A stretch of 64,000 nt of DNA from Cordilura impudica (Eukaryota; Arthropoda; Insecta; Diptera; Scathophagidae). This document shows, piece by piece, positions 32,706 through 44,228 of the stretch. The DNA lies in the NCBI GenBank assembly GCA_963682025.1, contig OY821520.1:1747001-1811000 (forward strand), in the 5' to 3' direction. The notes beneath the pieces are model-generated. The model ran no database searches. It was not told the origin of the DNA and saw only the letters and a list, made by a program, of their open reading frames with translations. Position numbers and translations under genes: made by a program. The first letter of the stretch is position 1. Every line of letters starts with the position of its first letter.

Positions 32706-34841
32706 TTATAATATTGCAACACAGTAACTGGCATTAATGTTTTGTGTGTCTTCTTTTAAGTTCATCGTCTTTTTTATTTTCTGTTGTATCCTTAACGTCT
32801 CTATTGTGAATCTTTTCTTTTCTATTTTTTCTCGATCTAATATTCGTATTTTGTCAAAATCTGCCGTATGATTTGTATTTTTTATATGTTGTGCCAATGC
32901 AGTACTTTCTTTTGATTTGTTTATGTCCATTTTATGTTCTGTTATTCTTGTTTCTAGTGTTCTTTTTGTAGTACCAATGTAAACCAAATCGCAGCTTTGA
33001 TCGTTTATTCCTTTACATGATATTTCATAAACAACGTTGCTTTGTTGTTGTTTGTTTATTGGTGTTTTTATGTTTGTAAATATAGAGCTTAAAGTTTTAT
33101 TAGGCTTATAAGCAAAACATATGTTTTTCTCCTCTATTGTTTCTTTGATGTTCTGTTTGTCATTGAGGCCCGGGATGTATTTTACACTGAAAAATTGTTT
33201 TTTCTCCTTGTCGGTATTAGGGTGGCCAGATGTTTTGTTTTCTATTTTCTTCACTGCATTTGTTATTAAAGTTTTTATAAGATTTTTTGGAAAGCTATTG
33301 TTTGTTAAAATTTTGGTTATCGTTTCTATGTTTTTAGAGTGATATTGTGTGTCACTAATATTGAGTACTCTGTCAATAAAATTTCTGGCAGTATTAATTA
33401 TTTGGCTCCGTGGTTGTGTTGCATTAAAATTCATAATCCTTCCCGATGAAGTTTCTTTTGCATACCAGTCGAAATCTATTTTATTTTCACTAATACGTAG
33501 TTTCGTATCAAGGTATGCAATTCCCATGTTAGTTTGTATTTCGATTGTATACTGGATTTTACTATGATATTTGTTTAGAGTCTTCAGGATTTCATCTTTA
33601 TCGTCAGATTTTATTATGGCTAAAATATCATCTACATATTTTGCTATGTATTTTATGTGAATGTTTTTAGTTTCCAATTCCTTGATTGCTTCGTCAAGTA
33701 GAGTATCTAGGACTATATCAGCGATGGTTGGTGAAAGGGGGTTACCCATCGGCATACCGAATATTTGTTTAAAAATTTTTTTATCGTATATAAAATAGTT
33801 ATTGTCTGTAAGACAGAATTTGAGTATATTTAAAAACTTAGAACTGGGAATTCTGGTGAAATCTTTTAAAACGTTCCATTTTGCCATTATGTTCTTTATC
33901 GCGGTATGAACTGGGATGTTTGTAAACAGTGATATGACATCGAAAGATACCAGAATTTCCCCGGGGCAGATGTTTACGCTTTTTAACTGTGATTTTAATT
34001 GTGATGAATTTTTTATATTGTAGTTAATCGAAATCAAGTTTTTTAAAATTTTTCCCAAGTATTTGGAAAGTTGGTAGCATGGTACTTGCATCGAGGAAAC
34101 AATTGGTCTCAGAGGGATTCCAGTTTTGTGGATTTTCGGTAATCCGTAGATTCTTGGGGCTGTTGCCGCTGAACAAAAAAGACGACGTTTTTGCCATGAA
34201 TCTATATATTCATTTTTGTGCAGGTCCGTTATGATATTATTGTTGTCCCTTTGTAGTTTTGATGTTGGGTCGATTCTTAATACGCGATATGTGTTATTGT
34301 CATCTAATAATATTTTCATCTTATTTTCGTAATCATTTTTATACATCGCAACCGTTTTATTTCCCTTATCTGCTTGTATTACCATAATGTCACTATGCCT
34401 TTTAAGAAATTTTCTCGTCTTCTCAAAAACTGTAAGAATCAGTTTTTCTCTTGGTGTGTTTTTTATCCTTCTGTTAAATTCTGAAATTTTATTCGCTAGC
34501 TTGGTTCTGACAATGTCTTTTTCTCTGTCTGTATTGTCCTCTATTGCTTGGATACACTGTTCTACATCTGCAATTATGTGTAAAGATGAGAAATTAGTTC
34601 TGTCTATCGGTATGGCAAATTTTTTCCCTAATGATAACATCCATTTACATTCCATTGGTATTACCAAGTTAGTTTTGTTTTCAAACCAATGATCATTAAA
34701 ATTCAGGCCTTGAATTTTAAAGTGTTTTTCTTTCAGTGTATTTAGTTTCTTTATTTGCCGTTCCTTTGTATTCGTAGTTATTTTTTTTGCTCTATCTGTT
34801 TGTTTTTTAATAAAATTATTAAAATCGTCAGCTGTTATCAT
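32706..34841 (-). CDS. Penelope-like retroelement reverse transcriptase / GIY-YIG endonuclease, intact 711-residue ORF
   Basis: The frame is open for 711 codons. RT blocks in order: YGLPKIHKTGIPLRPIVSS (about 231-250), SFDVISLFTNIP with the motif A aspartate at about 301, FGMPMGNPLSP (motif B, about 361-371), KYVDDILAI with the YVDD catalytic pair at about 404-405, and AYLDTKLRI (about 442-450). A C-terminal GIY-YIG nuclease follows: VVYEIS at about 603, DLVYIGTTKRTLETRITEH (618-636) with the conserved arginine, and TIETLRI with the catalytic glutamate at about 681. This order is diagnostic of EN-plus Penelope-like elements, which prime reverse transcription at a nicked chromosomal target. 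The N-terminal 80 or so residues of the family are not upstream but sit at 32032-32268. The start ATG lies 4-5 bp from the heptamer array, so the original start is probably missing. Lack of lesions implies recent mobility. Confidence 0.93.
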   Translation of the reverse strand: MITADDFNNFIKKQTDRAKKITTNTKERQIKKLNTLKEKHFKIQGLNFNDHWFENKTNLVIPMECKWMLSLGKKFAIPIDRTNFSSLHIIADVEQCIQAIEDNTDREKDIVRTKLANKISEFNRRIKNTPREKLILTVFEKTRKFLKRHSDIMVIQADKGNKTVAMYKNDYENKMKILLDDNNTYRVLRIDPTSKLQRDNNNIITDLHKNEYIDSWQKRRLFCSAATAPRIYGLPKIHKTGIPLRPIVSSMQVPCYQLSKYLGKILKNLISINYNIKNSSQLKSQLKSVNICPGEILVSFDVISLFTNIPVHTAIKNIMAKWNVLKDFTRIPSSKFLNILKFCLTDNNYFIYDKKIFKQIFGMPMGNPLSPTIADIVLDTLLDEAIKELETKNIHIKYIAKYVDDILAIIKSDDKDEILKTLNKYHSKIQYTIEIQTNMGIAYLDTKLRISENKIDFDWYAKETSSGRIMNFNATQPRSQIINTARNFIDRVLNISDTQYHSKNIETITKILTNNSFPKNLIKTLITNAVKKIENKTSGHPNTDKEKKQFFSVKYIPGLNDKQNIKETIEEKNICFAYKPNKTLSSIFTNIKTPINKQQQSNVVYEISCKGINDQSCDLVYIGTTKRTLETRITEHKMDINKSKESTALAQHIKNTNHTADFDKIRILDREKIEKKRFTIETLRIQQKIKKTMNLKEDTQNINASYCVAIL

Positions 34842-34845
34842 GTTT

Positions 34846-36880
34846 TTTAATTTTTAATTTTTAATTTTTAATTTTTAATTTTTAATTTTTAATTTTTAAT
34901 TTTTAATTTTTAATTTTTAATTTTTAATTTTTAATTTTTAATTTTTAATTTTTAATTTTTAATTTTTAATTTTTAATTTTTAATTTTTAATTTTTAATTT
35001 TTAATTTTTAATTTTTAATTTTTAATTTTTAATTTTTAATTTTTAATTTTTAATTTTTAATTTTTAATTTTTAATTTTTAATTTTTAATTTTTAATTTTT
35101 AATTTTTAATTTTTAATTTTTAATTTTTAATTTTTAATTTTTAATTTTTAATTTTTAATTTTTAATTTTTAATTTTTAATTTTTAATTTTTAATTTTTAA
35201 TTTTTAATTTTTAATTTTTAATTTTTAATTTTTAATTTTTAATTTTTAATTTTTAATTTTTAATTTTTAATTTTTAATTTTTAATTTTTAATTTTTAATT
35301 TTTAATTTTTAATTTTTAATTTTTAATTTTTAATTTTTAATTTTTAATTTTTAATTTTTAATTTTTAATTTTTAATTTTTAATTTTTAATTTTTAATTTT
35401 TAATTTTTAATTTTTAATTTTTAATTTTTAATTTTTAATTTTTAATTTTTAATTTTTAATTTTTAATTTTTAATTTTTAATTTTTAATTTTTAATTTTTA
35501 ATTTTTAATTTTTAATTTTTAATTTTTAATTTTTAATTTTTAATTTTTAATTTTTAATTTTTAATTTTTAATTTTTAATTTTTAATTTTTAATTTTTAAT
35601 TTTTAATTTTTAATTTTTAATTTTTAATTTTTAATTTTTAATTTTTAATTTTTAATTTTTAATTTTTAATTTTTAATTTTTAATTTTTAATTTTTAATTT
35701 TTAATTTTTAATTTTTAATTTTTAATTTTTAATTTTTAATTTTTAATTTTTAATTTTTAATTTTTAATTTTTAATTTTTAATTTTTAATTTTTAATTTTT
35801 AATTTTTAATTTTTAATTTTTAATTTTTAATTTTTAATTTTTAATTTTTAATTTTTAATTTTTAATTTTTAATTTTTAATTTTTAATTTTTAATTTTTAA
35901 TTTTTAATTTTTAATTTTTAATTTTTAATTTTTAATTTTTAATTTTTAATTTTTAATTTTTAATTTTTAATTTTTAATTTTTAATTTTTAATTTTTAATT
36001 TTTAATTTTTAATTTTTAATTTTTAATTTTTAATTTTTAATTTTTAATTTTTAATTTTTAATTTTTAATTTTTAATTTTTAATTTTTAATTTTTAATTTT
36101 TAATTTTTAATTTTTAATTTTTAATTTTTAATTTTTAATTTTTAATTTTTAATTTTTAATTTTTAATTTTTAATTTTTAATTTTTAATTTTTAATTTTTA
36201 ATTTTTAATTTTTAATTTTTAATTTTTAATTTTTAATTTTTAATTTTTAATTTTTAATTTTTAATTTTTAATTTTTAATTTTTAATTTTTAATTTTTAAT
36301 TTTTAATTTTTAATTTTTAATTTTTAATTTTTAATTTTTAATTTTTAATTTTTAATTTTTAATTTTTAATTTTTAATTTTTAATTTTTAATTTTTAATTT
36401 TTAATTTTTAATTTTTAATTTTTAATTTTTAATTTTTAATTTTTAATTTTTAATTTTTAATTTTTAATTTTTAATTTTTAATTTTTAATTTTTAATTTTT
36501 AATTTTTAATTTTTAATTTTTAATTTTTAATTTTTAATTTTTAATTTTTAATTTTTAATTTTTAATTTTTAATTTTTAATTTTTAATTTTTAATTTTTAA
36601 TTTTTAATTTTTAATTTTTAATTTTTAATTTTTAATTTTTAATTTTTAATTTTTAATTTTTAATTTTTAATTTTTAATTTTTAATTTTTAATTTTTAATT
36701 TTTAATTTTTAATTTTTAATTTTTAATTTTTAATTTTTAATTTTTAATTTTTAATTTTTAATTTTTAATTTTTAATTTTTAATTTTTAATTCTTAATTTT
36801 TAATTTTTGATTTTTAATTTTTAATTTTTAATTTTTAATTTTTAATTTTTAATTTTTAATTTTTTACTTTTAATTTTTCA
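34846..36880. repeat. Heptamer satellite (AATTTTT)n, block 2, about 1.9 kb almost pure
   Basis: Uninterrupted period-7 array from about 34848 to 36790 (about 277 units) in which I see no variant until TTCTTAA at about 36790, then a few changes to 36880. It borders the start of the Penelope-like ORF. Orientation and phase style match block 1 on the far side of that element. Confidence 0.93.
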
Positions 36881-37334
36881 TGTTTTATTTTTCAGTTTTC
36901 ATATTTTATTTTTAGTTTTTCATTTTTAATTTTTATTTTTTTTTTCCTTTGTAATTTTTCAATTTGTATTTTTCATTTTTCATTTTTTATTTTCCATTTC
37001 CCATTTTTCATTTTTTATTTTTTATTTTTCATTTTTCTTTTTTAATTTTTCGTATTTTATTTTTAATTTTTCATTTTATATTTTTTATTTTTCATTTTTA
37101 TTTTTTAATTTTCATTATTTATTTTTCATTTTTCATTTTCAATTCTTTATTTTTCATGTTTTAATTTTTAATTTTTTATTTTTCATTTTTTACTTTTAAT
37201 TTTTCATTTTTATTATTATTTTTCTTTTTCATTTGTCATTTTTCATTTTTAATATTTCATTTTGTATTTTTAATTTTTTAATTTCCATTCCTCATTTTTC
37301 ATTTTCGATTTTTCTTTTTTCATTTTTTATTTTT
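36881..37334. repeat. Degenerate T-rich satellite (TTTTTCAT/TTTTTAAT mix)
   Basis: Units of 7-8 bp with mixed CAT, TAT and AAT words. Long F/I/H-rich reading frames here are by-products of the repeat. Confidence 0.85.
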
Positions 37335-38092
37335 CATTTTTAATTTTTAATTTTTAATTTTTAATTTTTAATTTTTAATTTTTAATTTTTAATTTTTAAT
37401 TTTTAATTTTTAATTTTTAATTTTTAATTTTTAATTTTTAATTTTTAATTTTTAATTTTTAATTTTTAATTTTTAATTTTTAATTTTTAATTTTTAATTT
37501 TTAATTTTTAATTTTTAATTTTTAATTTTTAATTTTTAATTTTTAATTTTTAATTTTTAATTTTTAATTTTTAATTTTTAATTTTTAATTTTTAATTTTT
37601 AATTTTTAATTTTTAATTTTTAATTTTTAATTTTTAATTTTTAATTTTTAATTTTTAATTTTTAATTTTTAATTTTTAATTTTTAATTTTTAATTTTTAA
37701 TTTTTAATTTTTAATTTTTAATTTTTAATTTTTAATTTTTAATTTTTAATTTTTAATTTTTAATTTTTAATTTTTAATTTTTAATTTTTAATTTTTAATT
37801 TTTAATTTTTAATTTTTAATTTTTAATTTTTAATTTTTAATTTTTAATTTTTAATTTTTAATTTTTAATTTTTAATTTTTAATTTTTAATTTTTAATTTT
37901 TAATTTTTAATTTTTAATTTTTATTTTTAATTTTTAATTTTTAATTTTTAATTTTTAATTTTTAATTTTTAATTTTTAATTTTTAATTTTTAATTTTTAA
38001 TTTTTAATTTTTAATTTATAATTTTTAATTTTTAATTTTTAATTTTTAATTTTTAATTTTTAATTTTTAATTTTTAATTTTTAATTTTTAAT
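37335..38092. repeat. Heptamer satellite (AATTTTT)n, block 3
   Basis: About 750 bp of the same heptamer with one shortened unit near 37920 and one variant near 38015. Confidence 0.9.
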
Positions 38093-38422
38093 TTTTTATT
38101 TTTCATTCTTAATTTTGAATTTTTTATTTTTAATTTTTCATGTTTTATTTTTCATTTTTCATTTTTTATTTTTAATTTTTTATTTTGAATTTTTTATTTT
38201 AAATTTTTCATTTTTCATCTTTCATTTTTATTTTTATTTTTCATTTGTAATTTTTCATTTTGTATTTTTCATTTTTTATTCTCCATTTCTCATTTTTCGG
38301 TCATTATTTTTAATTTTTCTTTTTTAATTTTTCATTTTTCATTTTTTTATTTTTCATTTTTCGTTTTTAATTTTTCGTTTTAAGTTTTTTATTTTTCATT
38401 TTTCATTTTTCATTTTTAATTA

Positions 38423-38485
<63 letters not shown>

Positions 38486-39655
38486 TTCATATTTTATATA
38501 TATATTTTTTATTTTTCATTTTTCATGTTTTAATTTTCATTTTTAATTTTTCGTTTTTGTTTTGTTCATTTTTTTCATTTTTAATTTTTAATTTTTTATT
38601 TTTCTTTTTTCATGTTTTATTTCTCATTTTTCACTTTTCATTTTTTACTTTTAACTTTTCATTTCTCATTTTTATTTTTCATTTGTCATTTTCAATTTTA
38701 TTTTTATTTTTTTATTTTTATTTTAATTTTAATTTTAATTTTTATTTTTATTTTTATTTCTCTTTTTCATTTGTCATTTTCCATTTTTAATATTTCATTT
38801 TCATTTTTTATTTTCCATTTCTCGTTTTTCATTTTTCTTTTTTAATTTTTCATTTTTGGTTTTTCGTTTTTAATTTTTAATTTTTTTTTTATTTCTAATT
38901 TTTAATTTTGAATTTTTCGTTTTTATTTTCCTTTTCTAATTTTTCATTTTTCTTTTCCCATTTTTCATTTTTAATTTTTCATTTTTAATTTTTGATTTTA
39001 AATTTTTTATTTATAATAATATATAATAATAATATATAATTAAATTTATTAATTAATTATAATTAATTAATTAATAATATATATATAATTAAATTAATTA
39101 AATTAATATAAATTTTATATTTTATATTATATTCATATTTTTGATTTCTCATTTTTAATTTTTCAGTTTTCGCATTTCATTTTTCGTTTTTTATTTTTTA
39201 TTTTTCGTTGTTTATTTTTCATTTTTTATTTCCGATTTTTAATTTTTAATATTTTATTTTTAATTTTTTATATTTAATTTTTTATTTTTTTATTTTCGTT
39301 TTTAACTTTTCATTTTTTATTTTTCATTTTTTATTTTCATTTTTTATGTTTTATTTTTCATTTTTAATTTTTAATTTTTAATTTTTAATTTTTAATTTTT
39401 AATTTTTAATTTTTAATTTTTAATTTTTAATTTTTTATTTTTCATTTTTCATTTTTCATTTTGTATTTTTTATTTTTCATTTTTTATTTTCCATTTCTCA
39501 TGTTTCATTTTTCATTTTTTATTTTTCATTTTCAATTTATTAGTTTTCATTTTTAATTTTTATTTTTTTATTTCTTATTTTTTATTTTTAATATTTATTT
39601 TTTCTTTTCTCATTTTTAATTTTTCATCTCTACTTTTATTTTTCATTTTTCAAAA
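38093..39655. repeat. Degenerate T-rich satellite with TA microsatellite
   Basis: Mixed TTTTTCAT/TTTTTAAT units continue. A (TA)n run lies at about 38423-38472, an AAT/TTA-rich patch at 39010-39120, and a short pure heptamer stretch at about 39364-39435. Confidence 0.8.
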
Positions 39656-39786
39656 TGTTTTGTTAGGCTACTCGCACACTCATTTTATCTCCAAACACTT
39701 CCTTTTTACTGTCATTCGTTTATTTTTTATTTTTATTTATGTTTGATTTTCATTAATATTAAATGAAGAAATAATTGTGTTATTTA

Positions 39787-40730
39787 TCTATACTAATCTA
39801 TACTAATATTATAAAGAGGTAATGTGTGTTTGTTTATTTGTTTGTTTGTAAGAGGTAATCTCCGTAACTACCCATCTGATATCCCTGAAATTTTCACAGA
39901 GTCTTACTGCGGATATGGGAAGTGCTATAGGCTATAATTTTTTTAATATTTTTAGTGGGCGTGGCACCTCCCACACAAAGTAAATTTTTAATATCATATA
40001 CATATCTTGAGTATTATGATAGGGAGAGGTTTGCAAATTTGTGTAAGGTCACCTATTGTTAATATTAGTAGCTATGACGAAAATGGGCGGGACCGGGCAA
40101 GTGGCAAGTGGGCATGGTACCTCCCATACCAGTAATAATTCAATATTATATATCTCGAGTACTGTGATGGAGAGAGCTTTTAAAATTTGTCTGGTGTCAC
40201 CTATTATTAATGTGAGTAGTCGAAAAATGTGATGATTGCTGTACCGAATGAAAAAACCAAAAACATTGTATATCAGAAAGTATTCGAATAAAAAAAATCT
40301 ATGCTAATAAAGAGGTCATATGTAGGAGGCTGTCTCCGTAACTACTCATCTGACCTTCCTGAAATTTTCCAGGGTCTTAGAGCGGATATGGGAGTGCTAC
40401 AGGCTTCAATCTTTTTAAATATTTTTAGCGGGCGTGGCACCTCCCATACAAAGTAAAGTTTAAATATCATATATATTAATATGATAGAGAAAGCTTTGCA
40501 AATTTGTCTCAGGTCATCTATTATTAACGTGAGTAGTCAGACAAAAAAATGGGCGGGATCGAACAAATGCGCGTGGTACCTCTACACAAACTTAATATTA
40601 AATGTGATATATCTGAATTACTGTATTAGTGAGAGCCTTGGGACTAGGCGTGAGCCCTCTCATAACTCACTAACTTCGTTGGGGAGGGGGCAGGGGGAGG
40701 GTGTAGCGAAGCACACCGGGTTACATCTAG
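39787..40730 (+). mobile_element. Non-autonomous Helitron, family H2, inserted into HL1 copy C
   Basis: Starts TCTATACTAATCTATACTAA (the first 10 bp are doubled), continues ATATTATAAAGAGGTAA, has internal repeats with GGGCGTGGCACCTCCCA, and ends GCGAAGCACACCGGGTTACA then TCTAG. Flanks are TTATTTA on the left and TATGG on the right. Copy D of HL1 has the unoccupied site at 51141/51142 (TTATTTA directly joined to TATGG in the same sense). This proves insertion between A and T without target duplication, as Helitrons do by rolling-circle transposition. It is 944 bp with no coding capacity. Confidence 0.92.
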
Positions 40731-40922
40731 TATGGAATAAATTATAACGTTAAGAATACTTTTAATTATAAATGTTTATAAAAAGTGAAGAAATATAATG
40801 CAGAAAACTGTGACCAAAAGCTTATTACGTATAATAATTTTTTCGCCAATACAATCATAAGTTACACCGATTTTGTCCTTTGGAAAAACAAAAGTGCATT
40901 GAGTGCGTAGGGCTAAGTTAAA

Positions 40923-41285
40923 TTTATAATATTAATAGCCTAGGCGATTTTTTGTTACCGAATTTTTGTTCTACAGTTTTATCCCGCTTTTGAACAATCG
41001 TATAATATTTGAAAGCTATTTCTTTTTAGTCGTTCCCTAGATTTACATATTTTTAAATTTTTTCCTTTATTTTGAGTAAATTGCATTTAAAATTGCTACA
41101 AACATATACATAAAACTATACATATGCTATGTGTGTGTTTATTAAATTTATTAATGTGTTTGTTAATGAGTTTGTCATCTTCATTCACAATAATAACAAT
41201 CCAAAAAAAGTGTTGGTTCGTGAAGTGGCTAAGTTGAGCGTTGCCTAGAAATTGCAGTCGAATTTCGAGCGCAGGAATCTGCTAG
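40923..41285 (+). mobile_element. Non-autonomous Helitron, family H1, copy d, near complete
   Basis: Starts TTTATAATATTAATAGCCTA (the usual TC changed to TT) and ends TTTCGAGCGCAGGAATCTGC then TAG, followed by T. The 3' hairpin is GCAGTCGAATTTCGAGCGC. It is about 363 bp, matching the copy at 44705. Confidence 0.78.
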
Positions 41286-42540
41286 TATTTAGTATTTCTC
41301 AGATTAGTCGAAATCTAGTGCAGGCACTTCGATTAGTTAAGAATTTTATGAAATCTTCAGATAGTATTTTCATTACATGCCCTGAAAATTACATAAATTC
41401 TATTGTGAATTTTCTCAGAAATTATCTGCTCACATGTATGAGGTTTTAATCAACCATAAAAGAATACTCAAGTATTTTATTAAATCCCCCTTTAGGCATA
41501 GAACTCAGAAAGTATTAATCTCGAACTCGAATTTTCATTTGTTATATTTATATCCAACAATAAACAGACACGTAATAATCACAAAACACAGATTTTGTTA
41601 TTTTCAATTCCATGGAAAATGAATGACTTGGCAACAAAAAACAGAAAAAACATTGGAATTAAATTTTTGTTGCTAACATTTCTAATGAAGATTAAGTCGA
41701 AAGAATGAGAAAATCTTTGCAGATTATTGAAATACGAAGCAAAACGAATCATACGCCATGAGAATTCTTTATTCTATAAAGTCAAACACAGCATACTTAG
41801 GGAAAAAATAAATGCGGGCGGTCTTAATTATATGTATACGTTTATGTCTGTATGTGTTATGTACATGTATTCGTTAACTGAGCTTTTTTTAGTTGAGGTA
41901 CTAGTTATCATTAGATTGTTTTCGTGTTTTCTTTTGTATCAACTGGCTGCCAATAATCCGGGCGCCACTTTCATAGTGTTTTCTTTTTTTTTGTGTTTGT
42001 ACAGCAGTTGCGACAAAAAAATTAGCATTTAAGAAAAATCATAAGAATCATTTTATTGAGCTCTAAGGTTAGAGTTAAACCTTTAAATGAAACTTAGTTT
42101 AATTTACCTATGCAAATTATGGAGGGAGGAATTATATAAAGTGGTTAGATTTTTTTAATTTTGTTGGGTCAAAGATTATGTATTTTATTTCCATTAATAA
42201 AATAGATACATTAGCATAGCCATATTAATTAATAGACAGAGGAATGCTTACAATAAACAAGTCATGTTGTTTTAAAATAGTTTTCTAACATTACAAAAAT
42301 TTATCTTGTATAATCTAATAAAACTTCATATCCTGAAAGTTTTCTGGCATCAGACTCAGACTAAGCACACTGACGAGAGAGTCAGGAGTTTTGTTTTATA
42401 TTTTTTATTTTTTGCTTTGTTAAAGATTGTACCAAATTCAAAAGTCTTTTTAACCAAGAAGAAATATTATATTAGATGCCTTATTTAGTTCCATAAAAAA
42501 TATTCCTCTAAAACATTACAATAACTTCTGTTCACACTAT
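41286..42540. other. Intronic or upstream spacer, nothing recognised
   Basis: No exon, transposon protein or terminal repeat recognised on either strand. Open frames of 60-100 codons here lack family motifs. Confidence 0.5.
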
Positions 42541-43525
42541 AATATTTTACTTTGGATACTTTTGTTTTCAACACAGTTGAAAATTTATTTATCTTTGCGA
42601 AGTTCCTCTGTAGTGGGTTGTGTGGTCAACTGGACAATACAGTGCAAATAGATGTCAATAAGAACAGTATTCCACAACCCACATTTCGACGATGTTTCAA
42701 CGAGTCAATAGAGTTGGATACCCTCATGTCATTAATGAGCATCAACGCCCTCCTTTGCACATAATCCAGTAGCTTCAGAATAGACTTCGAAACTCCTGCC
42801 CATATATGAGAGTTGTATTCCATTTTCGGTTGGATGTGTTATAGATCTTAAAGGGATCAGAAGGAGTGAAGTAATTTTTGCACCGTTTTAGAAAATAGAG
42901 ACACTTGAATGCTTCTTTCGAAATTTTGAAATGCGTGTTCATTTCAGCGGACATCACATTGAATTCCCATGCCCAGAACATCAAGAATATCCGATTCCTC
43001 AATACATGTACCACCCGTATATACAGATGACATTGTTGAATCCATGGCCCTGTGGGTCATCAAACAACATTAAGTCTTCTGCGCTTTAAAATCAACCGTA
43101 TTCGCCTGACTCCACTCAGAGATTGTTAATAGGTATTGATGTGAGTGTGTCACTTATTGGGGGGGGGGCAACATAAAATTTAAGGAAATAAATGACAAAT
43201 GTTGCTGTCATCTGCAAAAGAGAATTCAGGATTGAAGGTTTGAACAAGATCATTCAGAAAGATAAGGAAGAGAGAGGCAGAAAGAAGAAAACTTTGGGAT
43301 AAACCTGAAATAAGCAGAACCTCCCATCAATAACAACACATATTGTGCAGTCTCTGAGGAACCTCGACATAAATTGAGAGAAGTCAACGCCGACCCCAAG
43401 TATAATAATCTGTAATATCAATGCTCGGAAGTATCTAGAACAAGCACTTTACTTTCACCAAAATTGTGACTGGATCGGCGCTCAGAGAGTAAATCTAGCA
43501 AGTCTCCCGTAGAACGATATATAAT
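42541..43525 (-). pseudogene. R1-like LINE reverse transcriptase fragment, decayed
   Basis: On the minus strand it starts with RSTGDLLDLLSERRSSHNF and GESKVLVLDTS (RT motif A region), continues in shifting frames with DCTICVVIDGRF, a FSFAD-like block, MTHRAMDSTMSSVYT and EESDILDVLGMGIQ, and then REAFKCLYFLKRCKNYFT, EYNSHIWAGVSKSILKLLDY and SIDSLKHRRNVGC. The order matches the RT and thumb of R1/LOA-type non-LTR retrotransposons. Multiple stops and shifts are present, and the endonuclease and RNase H ends are missing. Confidence 0.75.
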
Positions 43526-43915
43526 ACTAAACGCCTTTACTATTTTTAATACCTGGTTAAACACCAGGAACTTCGTTTCATCTGGCGCGTTTGAACAAAA
43601 GAAAAAATTACATTCACTTTCTGCATCCCACATGATTCTTTTATTATAATTAAGAATCTTTATATAAAATATAAGCTTTAATAAAACAAAAAAATTGTAC
43701 GTTGCTGTAAATATTCTCTGTGTACCTATTAAAAAATAATGTAAGAATAACAAATTGCAATGAGACATGAACATGCTTTATTAAAAAGCTTTCACAAGAC
43801 TAAATGAAATTGTTGTTTATTTTTACTCTTTTGTGAGTATTTTTGTTTTCGTTTGGCTGTATACACATACGAAGCCGATTAGAGTTCGGCACCATGGTTT
43901 CGATATGGGCAGCGT
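43526..43915 (-). repeat. Dispersed repeat shared with 52590-53000
   Basis: Shared words are AATAAGCTTTAATAAAACAA or its variant, TTCTCTGTGTACCTATTAAA, AATGTAAGAAT, TTTTGTTTTCGTT(T/C)GGCTGTAT and GAAGCCGATTAGA. A short minus-strand peptide NFFFCSNAPDE / NFFFCLNALNG is conserved between the two copies, so the repeat may derive from coding sequence I cannot name. Confidence 0.55.
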
Positions 43916-44228
43916 TGGCTTAGAGCTAGTCGTATGTCCAACTAATTGCGTACAGAAAATAAGCATAAACCAATTCGAAGTGAACTTATTTTAATTTGCT
44001 TGCCTGCAGATCTGACAAAGTTTTTTCGGCATGCTATATTTATATGGGGACTAGTTCGAAAATGGACCGATCCTGACCATATTTAGTAAAGGCATTTTTT
44101 TTTTGCAAAAACATAAATTGAGAAAAATTTGAAAACATTTTCGTTAAGTGTAGATCGGGAAACACCTTTATATGGGAGCTATGATTAAGTATTTCGTACA
44201 TTGTTTATTTTTGGACTACTGAGCAATA

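Larger units (their letters stand above)
31121..40876 (-). mobile_element. HL1 element, copy C: giant copy with expanded heptamer core and nested elements
   Basis: Its right arm (minus sense) is at 31121-31290, with ATCATGTGAGTCCGATCACA, AGATGTGTAAACATCT and GCAGAGGCTCTGC. A T-rich satellite core follows (about 31290-39655). The left arm resumes at about 39660 with CTCCAAACACTTCCTTTTTA and, after a nested Helitron, continues at 40731-40876 with TTCGCCAATACAATCATAAG. The arm sequence is colinear with copy D at 50896-51360. The terminal GATGTGTAAACATCTATACG block is missing; an H1 Helitron starts 47 bp further on. Nested inside are a Penelope-like element (about 32034-34845) and a Helitron (39787-40730). 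At nearly 10 kb it is about ten times the size of copy D. Confidence 0.72.

Noticed and set aside
33121..34692. Plus-strand frames over the Penelope-like ORF
   Set aside because: They are shadows of the intact minus-strand gene.
34846..38092. Possible telomeric repeat
   Set aside because: The array is AATTTTT, not the insect TTAGG, dipterans lack telomerase, and it lies inside an identifiable dispersed element.
31527..38092. CRISPR-like array
   Set aside because: Repeats have no unique spacers and the genome is animal.
41286..42540. Candidate additional neurobeachin exon upstream of 30733
   Set aside because: No frame with family residues and flanking AG/GT was found here or elsewhere in 30734-64000.
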